This document shows, piece after piece, positions 61,138-64,000 of a DNA stretch of 64,000 bases; within the stretch, counting starts at the first letter, position 1, and each line of letters begins with the position of its first letter. A program made the position numbers and the translations under genes. Location: positions 620,001 through 684,000 of the forward strand of contig CAXXDH010000003.1 of the NCBI GenBank assembly GCA_963677785.2, read 5' to 3'. The notes under the pieces are model-generated. The model saw nothing but the letters and a program-made list of their open reading frames with translations, was not told the origin of the DNA and made no database searches. Source of the stretch: G963665495 sp963677785 (GTDB lineage: Bacteria; Desulfobacterota; Desulfovibrionia; Desulfovibrionales; Desulfovibrionaceae).

Positions 61138-62192
61138 CTCTCAACGACGTGAGCAAACTGTTCGGCCGGACCCGGGCCCTGGACAACATCAATCTGGAAG
61201 TGGCCGACGGCGAATTCATCGCCCTGCTGGGCGCTTCGGGCTGCGGCAAGACCACGTTGCTGCGCTTGCTGGCCGGTTTCGAAAGCGTGGACACGGGCGA
61301 GATCCGTATCGACGACGACCTGATGTCCGGACGCGGCCTCCACGTACCCCCGGAAAAACGGCGAGTCGGCATGGTTTTTCAGGCCTACGCGCTCTGGCCG
61401 CACATGACCGTACGCCAGAACGTGGAGCTTGCGTTGCGGGTGCAACGCGTGGCCGCCCTCAAACGCCGCGAAACCGCGGACGCCGCCCTGGAAGCCGTGG
61501 GCATGCTGCAGCTGGCCGAACGCAAACCAGCGGCCCTGTCCGGCGGGCAGCGCCAGCGCGTGGCCCTGGCCCGTTGCCTGGCCATGAATCCGCGCCTGGT
61601 GCTGCTGGACGAACCCCTGGCCAACCTGGACATGAATCTGCGCGAGGCCATGCAGGAGGAATTCCGGCGTTTTCACGCGCAGACCAACAGCACCATGATC
61701 TACGTCACCCACGACCAGGCCGAGGCCATGGCCCTGGCCGACCGCATCGTGATCATGGACAAGGGCCGTATCCTGCAGGCTTCGCCGCCCGAGCAGCTCT
61801 ACCGCGAACCCGCCAACGAGACCGTGGCCCGGTTCATCGGGAAAGGCATGCTGGTGCCGGTACGCGTGCTGGAAAACGGCGACCGGCAACGGGTCACCGT
61901 GGAACTCTTCTCCCGCAAAACCACCCTGCGCGCCGCCGGAATCACCGGAGACCAGGCCCTGGCCTGTTTGCGGCCCGAAGATCTGCAGCTCTCGGACAAC
62001 GGCCACGGTTTCCCTGCCGTGGTCAGCAACTTCGTCTACCAGGGCGGCGGCGGCATCGTGCATTTGCAGCCCCTGGACCAGCCGCAGCAGACCCTGCGCG
62101 TACGGCATTCGGGCCCCTGGCCCCAGGTGGGCGAACAGGTCAGCGTCAATGTGATGGACGGCTGGATTCTGGCAGCGAACGAGTTGCAGTGA
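61125..62192 (+). CDS. FbpC/PotA-type ABC transporter ATP-binding protein
   Basis: A 355-residue ATPase. Walker A GASGCGKTT, Q-loop region VFQAYALWPHMTVRQNV, signature LSGGQRQRVALARCL, Walker B LVLLDEPLANLD and YVTHDQAEAMALADR. A C-terminal TOBE-type extension follows (residues 245-355). It energises the fused permease. GTG 61125 has GAGGAG about 9 nt upstream and overlaps the permease stop by 13 nt; upstream frames are not conserved-looking. Confidence 0.94.
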   Translation: MARITLNDVSKLFGRTRALDNINLEVADGEFIALLGASGCGKTTLLRLLAGFESVDTGEIRIDDDLMSGRGLHVPPEKRRVGMVFQAYALWPHMTVRQNVELALRVQRVAALKRRETADAALEAVGMLQLAERKPAALSGGQRQRVALARCLAMNPRLVLLDEPLANLDMNLREAMQEEFRRFHAQTNSTMIYVTHDQAEAMALADRIVIMDKGRILQASPPEQLYREPANETVARFIGKGMLVPVRVLENGDRQRVTVELFSRKTTLRAAGITGDQALACLRPEDLQLSDNGHGFPAVVSNFVYQGGGGIVHLQPLDQPQQTLRVRHSGPWPQVGEQVSVNVMDGWILAANELQ

Positions 62193-62519
62193 GTACGGCA
62201 ACAAAAAAGCGGTAGTCTTTTTTTCTCTTCACAACAGGCTCCTTTGCCAAACAAGCTCTTTACAGGGCCGCGTTTTGGGTGTTTCATACGTCCGGCGTTT
62301 CCCTGTCAGGCCCGCGCATCATTCGCCGGGGTGCCGGGTTCCTCAAGTCAAAAAGCATCGTTTCATCTGCCTTCCCTCACAGGCAGCAGCTACCAGACAC
62401 CGGGCTTTTGCTTGCCGTCCACACCGTACTGACGCGCTCCGCGCCTGTGACGGACGCTGGGGACCATCCGTCATACGGATGGTACTGTTTGATTTTACAT
62501 ACAAAGGAAATACAAACCC
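62193..62519. other. Intergenic region before the CynX-type transporter
   Basis: About 330 bp with no gene. Its right end carries a perfect inverted repeat (62463-62483); otherwise no promoter or RNA structure was identified. Confidence 0.4.
62463..62483. promoter_or_regulatory. Perfect 9-bp palindrome before an MFS gene
   Basis: ACCATCCGT, spacer CAT, ACGGATGGT, followed by ACTGTTTGATTTTAC. It sits about 37 bp upstream of the transporter start. It may be an operator; the T-rich continuation also makes it a possible terminator or attenuator. Confidence 0.5.
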
Positions 62520-63809
62520 ATGGAAGCTGACACAAACACCCCGGACCTTGACTGCGCCGCGCCCCTGGAGCCAGATCAGTCCCGAGTCCGGGAACGGCGC
62601 GCACGCGCCACGACAATAATCATGGTCCTGGCTTTTTTCGCCCTGGCCTTGAACATGCGGGCCTCGTTGACCTCGCTGCCGCCCATTATTCAGGATATCA
62701 AAGAACTTTTTCAGATCAGCGGCGGATTCGCCGGATTCCTGACCTCCATTCCAGTGCTCTGCTTCGGCCTGCTGACCCCGCTTATCGGCTGCCTGATCAA
62801 AAACATCCGGCTGGAAACCACCGTATTCCTGACCCTGTTCGGCATTGCCCTGGGATCAATCGTACGCTCCGCCGGAGGCCTCAACGCGGCGGTAGCAGGT
62901 ACGCTGATCATCGGTATTGCTTTGACCGCCGGGAACGTGGCCAGCCTGATGGTCATCGGACGAGAATTTCCCAAAAACATAAACGCCATGACCGGCCTCT
63001 ACGTCAGCGGCATGTCCTGGGGGTCCATGGCGACCATGGGCCTGACCGCGCCCTTGTCCCATGCAGTGGGCTGGCGGCTGGCCCTGGCCTCGCCCGCCTT
63101 GCTGGCCGTTGCGGCCATTATATTGTGGGTGGTGGCGCTTATTTGCAAAAAGAAACTCAGCCCTGTTGCCCCGCAGCCCCAGGGCAAGGACCCGAGCAGC
63201 GCCGCTTCGGCCAAAGCCCCGGCAATTTGCCGGGCTTCCGACCGCCCGGCCTCGGTTCTGCGCTCGCCCCTGGTCTGGATACTGTCCGTGGCCTTTGCGG
63301 CCCATACCTTCCTGTTCTACGGGCTGACTGCCTGGATGACCGTGTACCTGGAGCAATCTCTGAACATGTCCGACGCCACAGCGGGCCTGGCGGCTTCGTT
63401 GTTCCAGATCCTGGGCCTTCTGGGCTGTTTCGGCATTCCGCTGCTGGCCGGGACGCAGCGTTTCAACAACAGGGGGCTGTTCATGATCGTGACATTCTCC
63501 TGGGCCGCGACCATCCTGGGCTTCTGGCTTGCGCCCGACCTCTGGTTTCTCTGGGACATCTTCGGCGGCATCGGCTCCGGCGGCGGGTTCACCGTCATCT
63601 TCAGCATGATCATGCACGCGGCCAAGAACCTTGACGAAAACCGGGCCATGTCCACGGTGGTGCAGTCCGCGGGCTATGTCATCGCGTCCATTGCTCCGTT
63701 CGCCATCGGCCATCTGCATGAGCTTGCCGCGAACTGGCAGGGCAGCATGGCCCTGCTGACAGGAGCGGCCGTCCTGATGACCATCAGCGGCCTGGTGGCG
63801 ACCCGGTAG
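62520..63809 (+). CDS. CynX/NimT-family MFS transporter
   Basis: A 429-residue protein with 12 hydrophobic helices and a polar central loop (about 215-245). LNMRASLTSLPPIIQDIK at its start is the signature of the CynX-type MFS group. The group moves cyanate, nitroimidazole or other small compounds; the substrate here is unknown. The gene is preceded by a 9-bp palindrome and a spaced AAAGGAAA-type ribosome-binding site. Confidence 0.9.
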   Translation: MEADTNTPDLDCAAPLEPDQSRVRERRARATTIIMVLAFFALALNMRASLTSLPPIIQDIKELFQISGGFAGFLTSIPVLCFGLLTPLIGCLIKNIRLETTVFLTLFGIALGSIVRSAGGLNAAVAGTLIIGIALTAGNVASLMVIGREFPKNINAMTGLYVSGMSWGSMATMGLTAPLSHAVGWRLALASPALLAVAAIILWVVALICKKKLSPVAPQPQGKDPSSAASAKAPAICRASDRPASVLRSPLVWILSVAFAAHTFLFYGLTAWMTVYLEQSLNMSDATAGLAASLFQILGLLGCFGIPLLAGTQRFNNRGLFMIVTFSWAATILGFWLAPDLWFLWDIFGGIGSGGGFTVIFSMIMHAAKNLDENRAMSTVVQSAGYVIASIAPFAIGHLHELAANWQGSMALLTGAAVLMTISGLVATR

Positions 63810-63819
63810 GCGGATCTAC

Positions 63820-64000
63820 TCAGAAATTTTTGAGATAGGTCCGCATTTTTTTGCCCTTTTGCGCGCGGACAGGTTCCGCCCGGACAATCTCAAACAAGAC
63901 GTTTTCCAGCCCGTTTTCCTGCAAATGGATCCGCATGGCCTGATTCATTGCGTGGTCCACGGCGTCCGGATCCGCACTTTCCTGGTACGCAAGGCGCAGC
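63820..64000 (-). CDS. 3' end of an unidentified gene (truncated by the window)
   Basis: The last 59 codons of a minus-strand gene whose start lies past the window. Reading from the edge gives LRLAYQESADPDAVDHAMN, then LENVLFEIVRAEPVRAQKGKKMRTYLKNF and a stop. The tail is basic (Q-K-G-K-K-M-R) and weakly recalls C-termini of phenylacetate-CoA ligase/adenylate-forming proteins, but the match is too short to name it. It is convergent with the MFS gene. Confidence 0.6.
   Translation of the reverse strand, partial: LRLAYQESADPDAVDHAMNQAMRIHLQENGLENVLFEIVRAEPVRAQKGKKMRTYLKNF

Noticed and set aside
1..64000. CRISPR arrays, tRNA or rRNA genes
   Set aside because: No regularly spaced direct repeats, no T-loop (GGTTCGAATCC-like) sequences and no rRNA core sequences were noticed; short or unusual RNA genes could still be missed by eye.

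Overview
The window (64 kb, GC about 55-58% in most genes) looks like chromosome from a motile, anaerobic delta-proteobacterium of the Desulfovibrio type (Desulfobacterota). This is inferred from the protein style, the density of cyclic-di-GMP and two-component genes, the short PutA without a DNA-binding domain, and a palindromic repeat family of a kind common in that group. No rRNA, tRNA or sulfate-reduction gene is present to prove it. Almost all of it is ordinary chromosome. Exceptions are one 1.2-kb IS5-type insertion sequence, a decayed IS630 fragment, and an AT-rich lipoprotein gene and AT-rich gap that look foreign.

Layout. 1-10.6 kb: a TetR regulator with an MFS exporter, then a signalling block with a GAF-PAS-PAS-GGDEF diguanylate cyclase and an HDOD protein, divergent from an HD-GYP phosphodiesterase, a TrmN6-like methyltransferase and a metallophosphoesterase, followed by cheR-cheD-HDOD. 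10.6-22.9 kb: a DUF445 membrane protein, a beta-hairpin repeat protein, a TMTC-like membrane glycosyltransferase with TPRs, glycerate 2-kinase coupled to a TPR protein, two receiver-domain proteins, a radical SAM enzyme and the AT-rich lipoprotein. 22.9-34.8 kb: an aldehyde dehydrogenase, an AT-rich gap, HIT and HU/IHF proteins, RlpA, an operon of a K+ channel with a separate cyclic-nucleotide-binding protein, a SpoIIE-type phosphatase, a GDSL-like esterase and the IS element.

34.8-45.3 kb is amino-acid metabolism: putA diverges from a complete branched-chain amino-acid ABC operon (livG-J-H-M-F), with a long perfect palindrome in the shared promoter region, followed by a small ORF, an AAA+ ATPase and an EamA transporter. 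45.3-54.6 kb: DUF2867 divergent from TetR-AarF, a REC-PAS-GGDEF-EAL regulator, ftsY, and a chagasin-type cysteine-peptidase inhibitor next to a papain-fold protein that has lost its catalytic residues and carries a beta-propeller. 54.9-64 kb: a hybrid histidine kinase with a cytoplasmic Cache-like sensor, a TIM-barrel isomerase-like protein, an FbpABC-type ABC transporter, a CynX-type MFS transporter and the 3' end of an unidentified gene.

The most interesting items are the chagasin/dead-papain/propeller pair (52.6-54.6 kb), the split cyclic-nucleotide-gated channel operon (27.2-29.7 kb), three copies of a two-module palindromic repeat with compensating stem changes (42.2, 44.3 and 59.3 kb), one of which runs into the start of a permease gene, the 11-bp palindrome between putA and livG, and a conspicuous excess of the palindrome CGTACG across coding and non-coding DNA.
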